Notes under the pieces: generated by a model | Databases searched by the model: none | Told to the model about the DNA's origin: nothing | The model's input: the letters and a program-made list of their open reading frames with translations, nothing else | Made by a program: the position numbers and the translations under genes | Origin: Nageia nagi | Lineage: Eukaryota > Pinophyta | Length of the DNA: 64,000 nt | NCBI GenBank assembly: GCA_050084985.1 | Contig: JBITNC010000001.1 | Coordinates: forward strand, 142,786,001 to 142,850,000 | Direction of reading: 5' to 3' | In this document: piece after piece, positions 13,455-26,755 of the stretch | Layout: each line of letters begins with the position of its first letter | Numbering within the stretch: the first letter of the stretch is position 1

Positions 13455-14268
13455 TGTTGACACCTAAAAATGGTCCCCTTTAATCATAATCATATTTAAG
13501 ATGGAACTTTACATACATGTCATAATCATATTTAATCATATTTTAGTCATATTTTACATTATTATCATATATTTATTAGGTTGTGGTCTTATTTTTATGT
13601 TAGTTACATTAGGATAGCTTCAACAAATATTCAAGGGATCAAATGGTGATATCACACATGATATAAAGGTAAGTATCTCTAATCTAAAAAAAGTATGTCA
13701 AGATTACATCTTGGTAGCTAGTACCCTACTCTTGGTTATTTCTAAATGCCAACTATTGAGACTAGAATCTTTTTATCACTCAAGAAAATATATGTTATCA
13801 ATATTCATGATCTTATACTTAGTTCAACTTATCATCATATCTAATAACATAAACTCTTATTGGTGAACCTCATCTTATGAAAATATTAGTGCCCACACTG
13901 ACATTCTTATCTACATAGAGTTCTTGGAGATTAACACCCATGTTAGTATTCTTTTTTGCAATTAGCCTTGGGGTTTATACACCAAGGTCACTACTCATTG
14001 ACAAGTTCCTATCCCATATCCTTAACTATGAAATAGGTAAGGATACAAAATTATTTATCTTTCATTTGATTCCTCTCTCTTTAGATCATGAAGTTCATTT
14101 TTACATATTGACATCAATGTAATTCTTTATTTGGTTGTTGTACTATTATATTCCCTTATCCATGTATGTTTATTTGAGTTAATTAGCTTAGATAATCATA
14201 CTTAAATTATTATATGTATTTATTTCAATTAAAATAAAACCCTAAGTGTACCAAAACACATATCAACA
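13455..14268 (+). repeat. 5' LTR of element B
   Basis: This 814-bp repeat begins TGTTGACACC and ends CATATCAACA, so its ends form an inverted TGTTGA/TCAACA. It aligns along its whole length with 47587-48391 with moderate divergence, indicating an old insertion. Confidence 0.85.
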
Positions 14269-14282
14269 TATTGGTGCCCACC
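14269..14282 (+). promoter_or_regulatory. Primer binding site of element B
   Basis: TATTGGTGCCCACC directly follows the LTR end. It resembles the TTGGCGCCCACC-type primer sites of plant Tat-lineage Gypsy elements, with one transition; the tRNA was not identified. Confidence 0.6.
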
Positions 14283-14449
14283 TATGTATGTCTTTTCCTT
14301 TCTCTTAATTAGGGATAGAATAAAAGTTGCTTTTGAACCTACAATTCTATTTCAATGTCAAACCTATTAAGGGTTTCATTTACACATTATATTACTAAAG
14401 TATTTTTTGTTACCAATAATTAAAATACTCATATTAATACTTATCTTGT

Positions 14450-17150
14450 AGCAAAAAAATAAAAATAAAAAAGAATAAGACTTGGTAGACCAAAGGTGGT
14501 TCAAAGGTGAAGTGAAAGAATTCACATCAAATAATAATCCACTGATGTAGAGAGATAAATAACCAAATATGCTAGTGAAAATGATTTAGATAAGGATATT
14601 GTTGCATATAGCTATGATATTTAAGCAACTATAGTAAACTATAGGGTTCATTCAGATAATATTGGATATCAAACCCTTTCAAATCAACAACCTCCTATTA
14701 TAATTGCAAAGGAGATTATTTCTTAATTGAGTGATGATGAGGTATTCAAGAAGGTTATAAGTTCTAAGGAAAATAAGGACATGTTCATCAAGATTCTCAA
14801 TGGATTGCTAGTTGGGGAAAAAGATTATACAGTTGATGCACTTGAATACAAATAAATTGTAAAGCAATGCAAGTTACAACATTGTAATAGGCATAAGGAA
14901 AATATACCTCTTAACAATATAACTCTCATACCTGGTAAGAAAAATTTAAGATTTTTCACAAATAGGTATACACTTATTCTAAAAAAAAATCATTTATCCT
15001 TCCATATACTAGCATGGATGCAAACATCAGCATCGATGCTAACCTTAGCATGAGCATTGAGCCTCAAGTAGAAATAGTAGTTCCAATTCCTCTAGCAGTC
15101 TCTATGATAGATGCAGATTAAGATAATCAATAAGAGCTTATTATTTTAATTCAAAACATCAATGAAACACTTACTCCACCTACTACATTGCAATATTTTC
15201 TCCATCAAAAAGCTTAGGTTGATAACCTAATCCTAGCGGATAATATCAATGGTCTATCCATACAAGTTGAATAGAGTATACAAGATGAATAGATTCTAGA
15301 TTTTGATGAAGACACATATATATTCATTGAAGATTAGTGTGATCAAGAAAATCCTATAAAGTACAAAGAGATCAAAAAAATTATTGAAGAGGTTGATATA
15401 TCATATCTAGTTTGGTTAGAGGAAGATAACAAGATCATATCCAAATTTCTTCATTTAGTAGATGAGTTAGCCATTGCAATAATGAGTATACCATAAAAGG
15501 TATGATATTATAAGTGCCTACTTTAGAAATTTTAAAATAATTACAAAATTAGGATAGGAATATTTTAAATTAATAACAAGAAACTAGTACATTACACTCC
15601 CATACATGAGAAAAATATTAATAAGAAGAGGTAGATAGACTACTTGCTCAAGCTATGCAACCTATTGCTAGATGTACTTAAGAATAAAATGACATAAATA
15701 TGCATAAGTACTCAATTGTAATAGATAACATATGATATTGATACCTCATGATGATAGAGAGTGGTTAGTATCATCAACTTTGCATAGTATTATTCATGAC
15801 AAAAATGATCAAATAAGAGCTTTCAAAGTATTCAAACCTAGCTACTTATTACCAATATTTGAAGAAGGAAAATATTTTGAACAACCATTGGAAAATGCAA
15901 GGGAAAATGTTCAAGAAATTATACCATAACCACCCTTGGAGAAAGCATTGACAATGATAGCTATAGAAAGAATTGAAGGATTATAACAATAAGTCTTAAA
16001 AATATCAAATTATCAATATTTATATTCTCAACAAAATAAATACAATAATCCTTTGTGTATGCAAATAAGATCTACTATATTACTCTTTAAGAAAGATATG
16101 AAGTTCACAAGATTTTATAGTACTATTGATCCTTGTCTTCATATATGTATTTTTCTGATGAGGTGTCATCAATCACCTTATATGAGGACTTGCATGTGAA
16201 GTTATTTTTTTTGTCTCTAAAAGGAGACACTGTATAATGGTTTAGCAAGTTACCACATGCTAGGATTAATAGTTTTGCATTGTTGAAGATTGTATTTTGT
16301 GATCATTATCAAATACACATTCTAAAAAATATTATATTTTTTTATTTGAAAAAGATAAATAAAAGATAAGCATAATGTATTGAGAAATTCATCAAATTTT
16401 GGGCTAAAAAGTATAATCAGGTTCATGTAGATAACAATATGAAGATCCTAGCTTTCATTGAAATTCTTCAATCAAAGTAAATAGTAAAATATTTTTACTA
16501 CTATAAGTTACCTTTTGATGCATTTCTGCTTACATTATTATAAAAAGAAAGATTCAATATTATATATGTATAATGGAATTAAAAAAAGATAAGTCATCTT
16601 CACATCCTCAACATCTATACAAAAGGATCAATAATAAGAAACATAAATAGTAAGAAAAGTAGAATCAATATAAAAACAAATAGTAGAAACAAATCAAGTT
16701 CAAAAGGTTGACAAAGATGAGAATTCAGTATATATAGAATGTCAAAATTTTCTTAGAAAAAAATTCACACCTATCCATGATGATATTAATGAAGTTACAA
16801 GGTCTTTTATCAATAGAAAATTGCTAGTTTCATCACCTAAGCCTATAGCTCAGCTATCCTTTACAATGGGAGTACTAAAATCACACAAAATAGATGAGTT
16901 TCTATGAATATCATCAATAGTTAGGACATGTGATAGAATATTATGTGACATTACTCAATAAGATTTAAGACCTAATTGATCAAAAGAAGGTATCATCTTT
17001 GGAACCTAAATTAGATGATAAGCCAAAGTAACTAATTGGTCCTCAACATATAAAGAAAAATAGCATGGGAATTTTCAACAATCTATTCTTGAATTTTTTC
17101 AAACCTAAATCATCAAACACAAGCATTAAATTTGTGAGTAATCTTACCCT
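14450..17150 (+). pseudogene. Tat-type gag of element B
   Basis: The frame is broken but clear in places. SDDEVFKKVISSKENKDMFI lies near 14.73 kb, and an open run of 65 codons at 15732-15929. The Retrotrans_gag core is at about 16.21-16.48 kb: LKGDTV, WFSKLPHARINSFALLK, FIKFWAKKYNQVHVDNNMK, matching 'LKGDA-x-x-WF-x-x-LP-x-x-x-I-x-SF'. At about 16.89-17.0 kb, after a frameshift, FYEYHQ, LGHVIEYY and DLIDQKK match the Tat gag C-terminus with its Cys/His knuckle, here with both Cys changed to Tyr. Near 15.03 kb it encodes the repetitive NISIDANLSMS. It ends about 0.4 kb before element A. Confidence 0.7.
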
Positions 17151-17524
17151 CATATGATAAAAAGGTACACATCATTACTTTTGCTCTTATCATTTATAGT
17201 TCTTTTGGTAAACAATAGTAGAATAGGTATCTTTATTTTAGTTTTGTGCTCAAATTCCCACTAGAACCTCATATCCATTATAGGATGTAATCCCCTTATC
17301 CTTTTCCTTAACCATACTAGGGGCATTCTCTAAATGCCAAAGACCTCTCCCCCATATCCTTTTTTCACTCAACATGAATGCTAAGATTGACACACACACT
17401 AGCATTCATGCAAAATATCAAGAAATAAATAGTTCCTTGAGGTCATCCATAGCATCTTAGGGATCATCAACTATGCCTTGCTTTATTGTTTTATCATCTA
17501 CCTAGAAACACTCAGCTAGGTACT
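17151..17524. other. Element B spacer upstream of element A
   Basis: Noncoding stretch between the end of gag and the insertion point of element A. It carries one copy of the recurring ATGAATGCTAAG / CTAGCATTCATG motif (about 17371-17412). Confidence 0.4.
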
Positions 17525-17659
17525 TGTACATGTAATTTTATACATAGTGATTCTAAATATAATGAAAATATTATGTGTATACTCATGCATATTTTTTGAA
17601 AAATAAGAAGAGTTTTGTATAGGTATGATATATTTTGATCCTTTACTAATTGATAAAAT

Positions 17660-17986
17660 GTTGATACTTAGTCAATTTTGAATATTTCTTGTAGTGTTTG
17701 ATTTTGATGGAGAGCTGATAGTATTGAAGTGAACAAAGATTGTTGGAATAGTGATAAAATATAATGGTGTTGATACTTAGTCAATTTTGAATATTTCCTA
17801 TAGTGTTTGATTTTGGTGGAGATTCAACATTATTGAGATGAAAAACATTTATCAAAATAATAGTTTAATAGAATAATGTTATACTTGGCCATTTTTATAT
17901 GTTTTGAAGAGCATTTAATTTTAGTAGAGATCTAACAAAGCAGAGCAAATCAAATTCTATTAAAATAATAAGAAAATCAAATAAAT
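17660..17986 (+). repeat. 109-bp subrepeats inside the LTR of element A
   Basis: Three degenerate units start at 17660, 17769 and 17878. They share GTTGATACTTAGTCAATTTT (decayed in the third), a TAGTGTTTGATTTT block and a GGAGAT block. The same three units are found in the 3' LTR from about 40624, so they predate the insertion. Confidence 0.75.
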
Positions 17987-19264
17987 TAATTTTCTTCAAC
18001 ATAAGTCCTATCAATGGTGGTTAATCACACATCATGGTGTATCATAGTCACATTAACCACCTAACATGTTCCAATTGAGAGATTTGAGCTTCAACCATTC
18101 AGTTCAAAGTATGCCTAAATAATTTTACTAGAATAGTATATTTTCTTTTGTATTTAGTTTTGATGGATAATTTTGATATAGATACCTATAAATACTACTA
18201 GAACTCTAGCAAAACATTTATAGTTAATGTAAGTACTTTTAAGTATCAATGATCAAGAGAAGGCTAGAATAGTGAATCAAGGTACTAACAAAGACATCTT
18301 GACATCGAATTAGAATAAAAGATAAAGTGTTAAAAATGGATTTTGGTACAAGATGAAGTTTTTGATAAAGATAATTACCAATAAAAGTGTACAAATATTT
18401 TAAATCAAATTTGCACTTTAGATATAACTAATGTCATTCATGCTACTTTGGACTCTGAAAGGAAGCAAGTTTACTAAGTTTGCATGCAATACAAAGAAAA
18501 TTTGTCTCTTGAATGGTGGAGATGATATTAGAATCCTTTGCACTATATAAGATATTTCAAAATACATTCTCTAAATCAAAGAAAAGGAAGTCCACACTTC
18601 AAAGAGTGTTGATGTCATTAAGCTTATTTGCACTATGAAAATACAATAATACAAAGGAAATATATACTCTAGAGAGAGCTGATATCATAAGATTTATCTA
18701 CATTATAAAAGTATAACCATTATTCAAAAGACACTATTGAATGACCTAGATTCAAATATCAAGTTTGTAGAGCCTCCATAACCATTAAATACCCTTGTTT
18801 GATCAGATTAAAATTAAAATGTAAGAAGATAGGGTTATTAGTTAGCTAACTCAATGAGACTTGACATGAAAAATTAGATTTTTGGTTTAGAATTAAGGTA
18901 ATAACTCCTATGACTATATCTTTGAGAAGAGTCTAATCAAGGAAAACTACTTGAGAAATTATATCCAAGTGTTCTCCAGCTGTAGACACATGATTTGATC
19001 ATAAGCAAACCTTGATCCAATTTTATATCTAATTACATCCTAAAGATAAGGTAAATCAAAATCAAAAGATTCCAAATGTGACTACTACTAAAGATTAAGA
19101 AGATTATGGCACTCTTACTCATTGTACAATGGATCAATCCAATTTTCTTAGGATTTGATTCTAGATGATGTAAATATCTTTCTAAGATCCAAAAGAAGTT
19201 ATTTTGTAATCAATAATTATTACATCTTATAAGTTTAGTAGATAGTTATCTATCCCAGCTCTTA

Positions 19265-19310
19265 TAAACTTTTATAAATACTAGAGGTCTCTACTAAATA
19301 AAAGATTGAA
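19265..19310 (+). promoter_or_regulatory. Candidate LTR promoter (TATA box)
   Basis: TTTATAAATACTAGAGG followed by CTCTACTA is one of the best conserved stretches between the two LTRs (second copy at about 42304). Its position, about 0.5 kb before the LTR end, fits an LTR promoter. Assignment rests on motif and conservation only. Confidence 0.45.
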
Positions 19311-19815
19311 TACTTGTTAAACATTATCCTTTGAAAATTACTCTATGTGTTTTGGGATAATGAGCTTGTATTGTTTTCCCTCTTAAGTTGTGTTTGAAAT
19401 ATTTATGAATTTAGGGTTGTTTCAACTAGTTATGCACCTTCTAGTAAGTAATTCATGCATGGATTAGGTTGTGGATATTAGGTACTACAATCATCTTATT
19501 ACCACATCTAGCTAATACTACCTATGACTATGAAATTTTAGCAATATCTATACCAAAGGATCAGAAGATTTCTAATGTCTTTGGTGGTGCTAGTTCACCC
19601 TCTTTGGCCCTATATATTTCTAACTCTTATCTTTTTTAATGCTATACATTTCTAATGCTAATATTTTCTAACCCTTAAACTCAAAACCCTAATAGATAAG
19701 GAGTTGATATTCATACCAAAGATCAATTTACAAAAGTTTGTATCTTATATCTAGGATGTACTATGGTTAAAAGAATGCAATTCATATTACCTTAGGTCAT
19801 TCAATAGTATCTCCA

Positions 19816-19837
19816 ATTTGGCACCCTTAATGGGACA
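19816..19837 (+). promoter_or_regulatory. Primer binding site of element A
   Basis: ATTTGGCACCC followed by TTAATGGGACA abuts the LTR end. It resembles the Tat-type ATTTGGCGCCCACCGTGGGG site with several transitions, as expected after decay. Confidence 0.6.
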
Positions 19838-20137
19838 CTAACCCAATAATTTGTAAATTAAAAGGCCAAAACTTCATTTTAGCACACCCAGTGGGACCTC
19901 AAATCATGAATTTGTAAATCAATGCTCAAATATCTAATTTAACATGCCCAAAGGGACTTCAAACCACTAATTAGTAATTCATAAGGCCTTAACCATAGCT
20001 TATTGGAAACTTTGATATCAAAGATAACAAAAAATTACCCTTTTATGATCATGAGAATAACTTTACACTAAGTGTGAGTATTTTGTTCATAGACTAGCTT
20101 ACCTATTTGCTTTTTTTCTCCTCACCAGTTTTATGCT

Positions 20138-20299
20138 AACAAGGAGAAAAGAAAGAGACATAGGATAACATCCCATATTTCTAGAGCTATATTCTAGAAG
20201 AATACCAAGAAGTAGGCCTTACCTACTATCTTTGAAGATGACAAATTTCTACAAGCAGTACCTATAACCTCGTTACTTCCTCCTCCAATAAATCCTCCT
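20138..20299 (+). pseudogene. gag of element A, part 1 (before insertion E)
   Basis: The frame ALPTIFEDDKFLQAVPITSL then PPPINPP runs up to the insertion point and continues in the same frame at 28986 in HRITMATQAAHP after E and one copy of CTCCT are removed. The N-terminal part contains stops. Confidence 0.65.
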
Positions 20300-20899
20300 T
20301 GTATACCAATAGTAATGCATGACTGATAAAATAAAGCACCATTTATCTACAATATAATATTAAAGAATATATCATAAATATGACATCAAATAAGCATGAT
20401 AATTAATGTGCCTTCATTGCATTCTCATCAACATGAGATAATATATATCATACATTCATTACTATAACACACCATAGAAAATGCATGCCACTAGCTATGT
20501 AAAATAAGTAGATCTATGAATAAAAGAAAAGATGTGAATAAGCGATATGAAGGGTTTAAAGAATATATGTAGAGGTGGTGTTACAAAACATCATTATTGG
20601 TCAGATAGAATGATCTTGCATGTTTTGGTATCTATCTTTTGAAATCTTTCGATATCAATTGTGTTTCCTTTGATATTATTTTATATCAATGTTTTGATCT
20701 TCTTTAATTCTTGGGATCATTATCCATTACATTGTTTGTGGTATCTTTCTTTATATTTGACACTCTTTACATTATATAACGGTCCATTACATTGATTACA
20801 TTACCTTGGGTAAATTTTACCCCCTTTTTACAATAAATATTCTTTGATGCTATAAAATTAATTATTTGAATAATAATAATTTATTTTTAGGTGTCTACA
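20300..20899 (-). repeat. 3' LTR of element E
   Basis: Matches 28365-28985. The 5' LTR copy has an extra 20-odd bp flanked by GCATGC, which explains most of the length difference. Confidence 0.9.
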
Positions 20900-20916
20900 T
20901 TTTGCCCTTCTTTGGA
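20900..20916 (-). promoter_or_regulatory. Polypurine tract of element E
   Basis: On the minus strand, CCAAAGAAGGGCAAAA directly precedes the 3' LTR (TGTAGACACC). This is the expected plus-strand primer of reverse transcription. Confidence 0.75.
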
Positions 20917-21476
20917 GGTATGATTAAAGCAATGAAATAACATATCCAAAGAAGAAGTATAGAAGGAAATTTCTGGAAATCCTTAAATTCTTCATCAAGC
21001 ACTACTATTTGATGATGGTGAGGGTCCTTTGTTTCTCCCTTTTGGCTTAGTTTCCCTAGTAAAGGAATTTGAGTGGTGCAACCAAGAAAAAATCTAAATA
21101 ACTATATCTTTTTTCCCTTGTAATATTTTTGATATGGAAGGAACTCTGTTATTAGGGAGGATTATGGTCCCATGTTCAATCTACAAAATAGAAGAGGTTC
21201 TTTTTCCCCTTACATTATTTAACCATAAGTATGGCCATTTTTTCATTTTTTATACTCAATAATATAATGCACTTATGTCCATACCTTGATACAAAAGAAG
21301 TCCATTTTATTGTCACCTTTGTCTTGTTGTCATTCATGCTAATGGATGTGTGAAAATAGTTCTTTTACACCATTGATGGTGTGGATTATAAATCATTTTA
21401 TTTCCTTATTTTGATGTAAATACTTGAAAAAATTATTAGATATACCTTGTATGAAATATTTTGGATATGTATAGTG

Positions 21477-22050
21477 AGTTTCATTTTCCATTGATGATGA
21501 TTCAATATTAGCAATCTACTTACAGCTGCATCATTAGTTTATCTTTTAAGTGAGTGAACTCTTACTAGTCATATCAATGGATATTGATGATCATACATTT
21601 TATGTCTATGAACATGAGATATTATGCTTTTTATGGTACAAATAAAATACCATATGGATACATAATAAGTTGTATTATCCATTGAGGATGAATCAATATC
21701 CACAGCTTGCTTATGGCTACATCATTGATTTTTCTTTTAAGTGAGTGAACTCTCACTAGCCACATCGATGGTTATTAGTGGTCATAAATTTTATGTTTAT
21801 GACCTTGATACATTATTATTTGTATCATAAAAATAAAAAACCATGTGGATACATAGCAAGTTATATAATCCATTAAGGATGAATCAATGTCCACAGATTG
21901 CTTACAGATACATTGCCAATTTATCTTTTATGTGAGTGAACTCTCACTAGCCATATCAATGGCCATCGATAACCTAACTTTTATCTATCCATGGTCCATA
22001 TACATTATACTATCATCATTTTTTTATGTATTTTATGGTGTGTAAATAGT
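21477..22050 (-). repeat. 191-bp tandem repeats in the 3' UTR of element E
   Basis: Three units start at 21477, 21668 and 21859 (period 191 bp). Each carries TATCCATTGA-like, GTGAGTGAACTCTCACTAG-like and CATGGATACATA-like blocks. The third unit is incomplete at its end. Tandem arrays in the 3' UTR are known for Tat/Ogre elements and are thought to seed satellite DNA. Confidence 0.85.
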
Positions 22051-22260
22051 AATGCATATTTTTAGATGCAAGAAAAAAGTGAAACAAATTACAAAAATGA
22101 AAATTAATAATAAAACACATGTACTTGCATGACATATTTATTATTTTGCAAGGTAAAAATTCATTGTCTCATGCAAATAAGAATTTAAGGTGCATAGAAT
22201 TGAAGTTTTTTAGTTCTTATTTTCGATCCATGAATGATAACTTATAAGCTCTTAATCCTA

Positions 22261-23300
22261 TTATTTCAATGATAATAAATTGGCCCATCCAATTGGTTCA
22301 AATTTTCCTTTTACTTCATCATTTGCAACTATCTTGTTAATGTTTTCCTTCAGTACCAAGTCTCCCACTTTGAATTCCTTTGGTTTGATCTTCTTTCCAA
22401 ATACCCTTTTCAATTTTACATGATATACCTTCTGGTGTTCAATTGCCTTGATTCTCTTCTCATCAAGTGATTCCAAATATTGTAATCTAACTTTCCTTGC
22501 TTCTTCATATGATATTTCTCCTTTTAATGAAATTCATAAGGATGATAACTCCAACTCTAATTGTACCATAGCCTCATCTTCATAGACTAATTAAAGTGGT
22601 GTTTCCTACATGGTTATTCTAATACTTGTTTTGTGTGCCCATAATGCATATGGTAACTATTCATGCTAATCTACCTTGTATTTATCCCAAGGTTTTGACA
22701 AGATGATCTTTATGATTTTATTTGATTCTTTTGCTTGACCATTGCCTTGAGGGTAAAAAACTAAGGAAAATGTTTCAGCAATGTGGACCTTTTTATAAAA
22801 GGCTTTCATATTTTACCTTTAAAATTTGGTCCATTATCTACTATCAACCTTTGTGGAACCCCAAACCTGGCTATGATATTCTCTATAAAGAAATCAATGA
22901 TCTTATCTTGTGTTACTAACTTCATTAGAATGGATTCAACCCATTTCATATTGAACTCTATAGCTATGATAATGAATTTGTACCCTTCCTTTGAATGTGA
23001 GTTGATAAGCCCAATCAAATCTATGCCCCATGTTGCAAATTGCCAAGGCGAAACTATGTAATTTAGTTCTTGAGTTGGTTTTTTCTCCAAATTTGCATGC
23101 TTTTGACAATGTAAATAAGTTTTAACATGATTCTTACAATCCTCTTCCATTGTAATCTAATAATACCCAATTAGTAAAAGCTTAGTGTACATTTGTTTTG
23201 CATGAAAATGTCCTCCACACAACCCATCATGTGCTTGTTCTAATGATGTTATTGTTTCATGTTGTGTTATACATCTTAACAAAGCTCCATTAAATGACCT
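22261..23300 (-). pseudogene. Integrase of element E
   Basis: Minus-strand order: a zinc-binding region with EQAHDGLCGGHFHAKQMY and VKTYLHCQKHANLE (H-H-C-C pattern), then the core with WGIDLIGLINSHSKEGYKF (first Asp), ARFGVPQRLIVDNGPNF (second Asp), and YPQGNGQAKESNK, where the family has QAESTNK. The catalytic Glu is thus replaced by Lys or shifted by one residue. The C-terminal part 22476-22261 (KEFKVGDLVLKE, GKFEP) is the usual end of a Tat integrase. The open segment 23150-22806 covers zinc region to core. Stops lie between the segments. Confidence 0.85.
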
Positions 23301-23689
23301 TCTATATAACACTTCACCAATAGTCACATACTTAACAATTGTTCTCTTTAATATAACTTTTTCATTTCTATTAAGACTTGATGGAATAGTTTGATCTTTT
23401 AAATAATTATAAATATAAACATATCATTGTTAAGGATCACTTTCTATGTCAAGGTGACATGTATGTACTTTTTCTATGTGATCAAGATAATAAGGTGTAC
23501 CAAGCTTTTAAATCTTGAGAATAGTTTCTTCATCTTATATCTCAATTAGTGCCAATGAAGCTTCACTTGTCATTGCATCTGTATACCTATTATTAGTCCT
23601 TGGGATATTCTAAATATTATACCTATGAAACTCATTAAGCAACTCAAAAATCACTATCTTATATGGCTTTAACTTTTCATCCTTTGTAA

Positions 23690-23970
23690 TGTATGCATCA
23701 TTAACTTGATTTACCACAAGATATCACCATAGATCTCCAAATCTTCTATTTTCAAGGTTATAACTTCTTTTAATCCCAAAATTAAGGCCTCATACTCTAC
23801 CATGTTACTAGTGTACTCAAATCCAAGATTATAAACCATAAGAATTACCTCCTTTGTAGGTGAAACTAAAATAATACATGCCCCTGCTCCATAAGAACAC
23901 TTAGATCCATTAAAATATAGGGTCTAGGCATTAGTTTCATCTTCCATGTAGTACATGAACTCATTTGAGA
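23690..23970 (-). pseudogene. Archaeal-type RNase H (aRH) of element E
   Basis: The frame reads TLYFNGSKCSYGAGACIILV, SPTKEV, then MVEYEALILGLKEVITLKIE. This matches the Tat aRH pattern 'L-x-FDGA-x-x-x-GAG-x-G-x-VL-x-SP' and 'N-x-AEYEAL-x-x-GL'. The first catalytic Asp is now Asn (FNG). It lies between the Gypsy RNase H and integrase, the common position in Tat elements. Confidence 0.8.
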
Positions 23971-24285
23971 TTATCATTTCATAAATATCACATTGTTGAT
24001 AGTTTTATATTAGTACTGCATGTTGTTGCCTACATGAATCCTCATCATACTTATCTAGTAGCTCTTCATGTATCACTATACCATCATTATGAGGGAATTC
24101 TACTATCAAGTTTGCAATTTCTTAACCTTTCATAGATTTTTTCTTTACCACATTAATATCAAATTCTTGCAACAAAATCAACCACTTAACTACCCTTCCT
24201 GATAATGTTATTTTGCTACAAGATATTTCAATGGGTTAACTAGGCTAACAACATATGTAGTCCAATATAAAATATAATTTCTCAA

Positions 24286-24504
24286 TTATTTTATAGCAAA
24301 AACAATACCAAAGAAAATATTTTCCATAGATGTGTATCTAGTTTCATAATCAATAAGGGTTTTGCTAAGGTAGTATATTGCCCTTACTTTATTCTCATCG
24401 TCTTTCTGATACAACATTGCCCCCAAGGCATACAAAGTAGTTGATATATAGATATATGTTAGTTTTACAAAATCCATATGCACTAATATAAGAGGATTTA
24501 GCAA
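24286..24504 (-). pseudogene. Gypsy-type RNase H of element E
   Basis: An open run of 72 codons contains YISTTLYALGAMLYQKDDEN, AIYYLSKTL and YETRYTSMEN, matching 'YI-x-x-S-x-x-A-x-GAVL', 'IYYLS-x-TL' and 'E-x-RY-x-x-x-E'. It continues as FGIVFAIK. It directly follows the RT. Confidence 0.8.
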
Positions 24505-24559
24505 GTGTTATTTAATATCTTCAAATGTTATTTGACATTTTTCATCCCATACAAACTTA

Positions 24560-25330
24560 ACATCCTTTTTCAACAAATGAGTAAATGGTCTACATTTTTC
24601 TCCAAGTTGGGAAATGAATCTTATTACCAAATTTATATTACCTTAAATACTTCTTATTTTCTTGAGGTTCCTTGGGTTTGGCATGCTTACTATGGCTTTC
24701 ACCTTTTTAGGATCTACTTTAATACCTCTTTTTGAGATCATGAATCTAAGAAATTTTCTTAAAGTAACACCAAAAGAACACTTTTAAGGTTTGAGTCTAA
24801 GCTTATACCTTTTTAATATTTAAAATACTTTTTCAAGAAGATCTAAATGGTATTGGACTTGATTTTATTAGACTAATATGTCACCAACATATACCTCTAC
24901 TGCTTTATGAATGTGCTCATGGAACATGGACACCATAGACCTTTGATAGGTACCACCTATATTTTTAAATCCAACAAAAATTTTCCCATAGTGTATTGAA
25001 CTTAGTCTTATATTGATCAGTTGAATTAATTAATATTTTGTTATACCTCAAAAAATCCATCCATAAAAGATAAAGTATCATGATCAAAAATACTATCCAC
25101 AATCATATAAATATTAGGTAATGGAAAATCATCTTTGGGCAAGCATTATTGATATCAAAAAAATCAATATAAAATATTATTTTTCTAGTGGATTTGTAAT
25201 AGGAACAATGTTAGCCATCCATTTTAAATAATCTATTGGTTTAATAAATCTAGCATTCAAATATTTCTCTATATCTTTCTTGACTAGCAATACCTTGGAA
25301 AGATGCATATTTCTTAGTTTTTGTTTAATT
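24560..25330 (-). pseudogene. Reverse transcriptase of element E
   Basis: On the minus strand, SQERYREIFE (25.3 kb) leads to KIIFYIDFFDINNACPK (about 25.18 kb), the family 'IR-x-C-x-DFRDLN-x-A-x-PKD' motif, and then LLWMDFLRYNK, the 'FMDG-x-x-GYNQI' palm motif. Several stops and shifts follow, and the YxDD box is not intact. Confidence 0.75.
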
Positions 25331-26419
25331 AGCTTAGCTCAATATTTAAGTGGTAAATTATGCATAATAAAATAAGGATCTAAACCAAAAATATTAGCAT
25401 AAGACCAAGAAAATTCTTTTGATTTTCAATAAATTTATTTTTGTATCTTTGTTCTTGAGGTGTTGGAAGGGTTGCTCCAACTTTACCCAAACTTTTCTCA
25501 TCACTTGTTCCAATATTGACATCTACTAGCTATTCAGATGGAAATGTAAATTTGTCCTTTTTCTATAGCAATGGGGGAAACTCTTCTAATCCTTGAACAT
25601 CACCTATATCATAATATCCTTACTGAACCTAAAACACTTCATTGAAATTCACTTCTTGTCTAAAATATGTATACTCATTAAGAATATAACTTATTTTCCA
25701 TTTTTCATTGGACCTAGGTAATTTTAAATGTTCCCTCAAGTATTCTAAAATATCATCATCAGTACCAAAGCAATAAAACTCAAGTGGTTAGTGGTATAGT
25801 ATCATCAAGCTATAAATATTCATTAATATCATTAGAAAGTTTAATAAAATTGGATTCTTTTATAAACATAATAGGTCCCATTGTTTGTTTTGTATTCTGA
25901 TTACAACCTAATCCATTCTTCAATTTTTGAAATCTTAAAGTAGTAGTAAAATAAGACATTCATTGTTCTAATTTACCTAAAACTCCTCCTTTATATATGT
26001 ACTTTTCTATCATGTATTTGTGAAAATAAGATATGGAAAGGTTTTACCCATTACATTTGTCACATGATCCTTCATTGACATCTCTATACTAGGTGATACT
26101 ATCACTACAGAAAATTATCCCCCATCAATTTCACTATTTTCACATTGTTGATAGAATTCAAGTAGTATGGCAAGCTATTGATGGCCTTAAAAAATGAGAA
26201 TTTTTTATTATCCCAAATCTTAATAGATGTAAACATATCAAGATTTTTTATTATATATGTACTTGTTTCTACAATCTAAGGTTGTTTTTCTACATTTACC
26301 ACTAGTGCACCTATTTCCAAAGGTACAATCTCATATCTAGGACAAGTCATTATGAATTCTTCCAAATCTGTTGCATTACATAAAGCATATGGTTCTAGAT
26401 CACCTATTACTATATGGAC
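25331..26419 (-). other. Protease-RT linker of element E
   Basis: Minus-strand coding sequence with many stops between protease and RT. No separate domain was recognised. Confidence 0.5.
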
Positions 26420-26755
26420 CTCACCCTGATATTCAAATTTCAACCTACCATGTACTGTAGATGGGACTACATCTATATCATGAAGCTAAGGTCCTTCTAA
26501 CAATATATTATATGACAATTTTGATTCCAAAACCTGAAATTGAGTTCCAACTATTCTAACCCTTATTGAAATCCAAAATGTAGCTATCATAATTAGCTTT
26601 TTGGATGAACTATCATATGCTCTAATTCTAAATGTAACTTCTTCTAAGGGAGGTATTTCTACACCTTTTTTTTGAAGTTGTATCAAAAATTTATGAGAAC
26701 ATACATTAATAGTTGAGCCATTATCTACCAATGTTATTTTATATCTCCCATCCAT
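26420..26755 (-). pseudogene. Aspartic protease of element E
   Basis: An open segment at 26755-26486 starts GRYKITLVDNGSTINVCSHK, matching the Tat protease active site 'ALVDNGSALNVC' (here DNG in place of DTG, normal for this lineage). It continues with RIRAYDSSSKK, matching 'IRAFDGT-x-R', and ends QVLESKLSYNILL, matching 'Q-x-MD-x-x-x-SYN-x-LLGRPW'. After the stop the family-typical HDIDVVPSTVHGRLKF follows. Confidence 0.85.

Larger units (their letters stand above)
17525..19815 (+). repeat. 5' LTR of element A
   Basis: About 2.29 kb, starting TGTACATGTAA and ending AGTATCTCCA, collinear with 40488-42845. The start is placed where the two copies begin to match (TGTA[C/G]ATGTAA), and the end is placed just before the primer site. 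Confidence 0.8.
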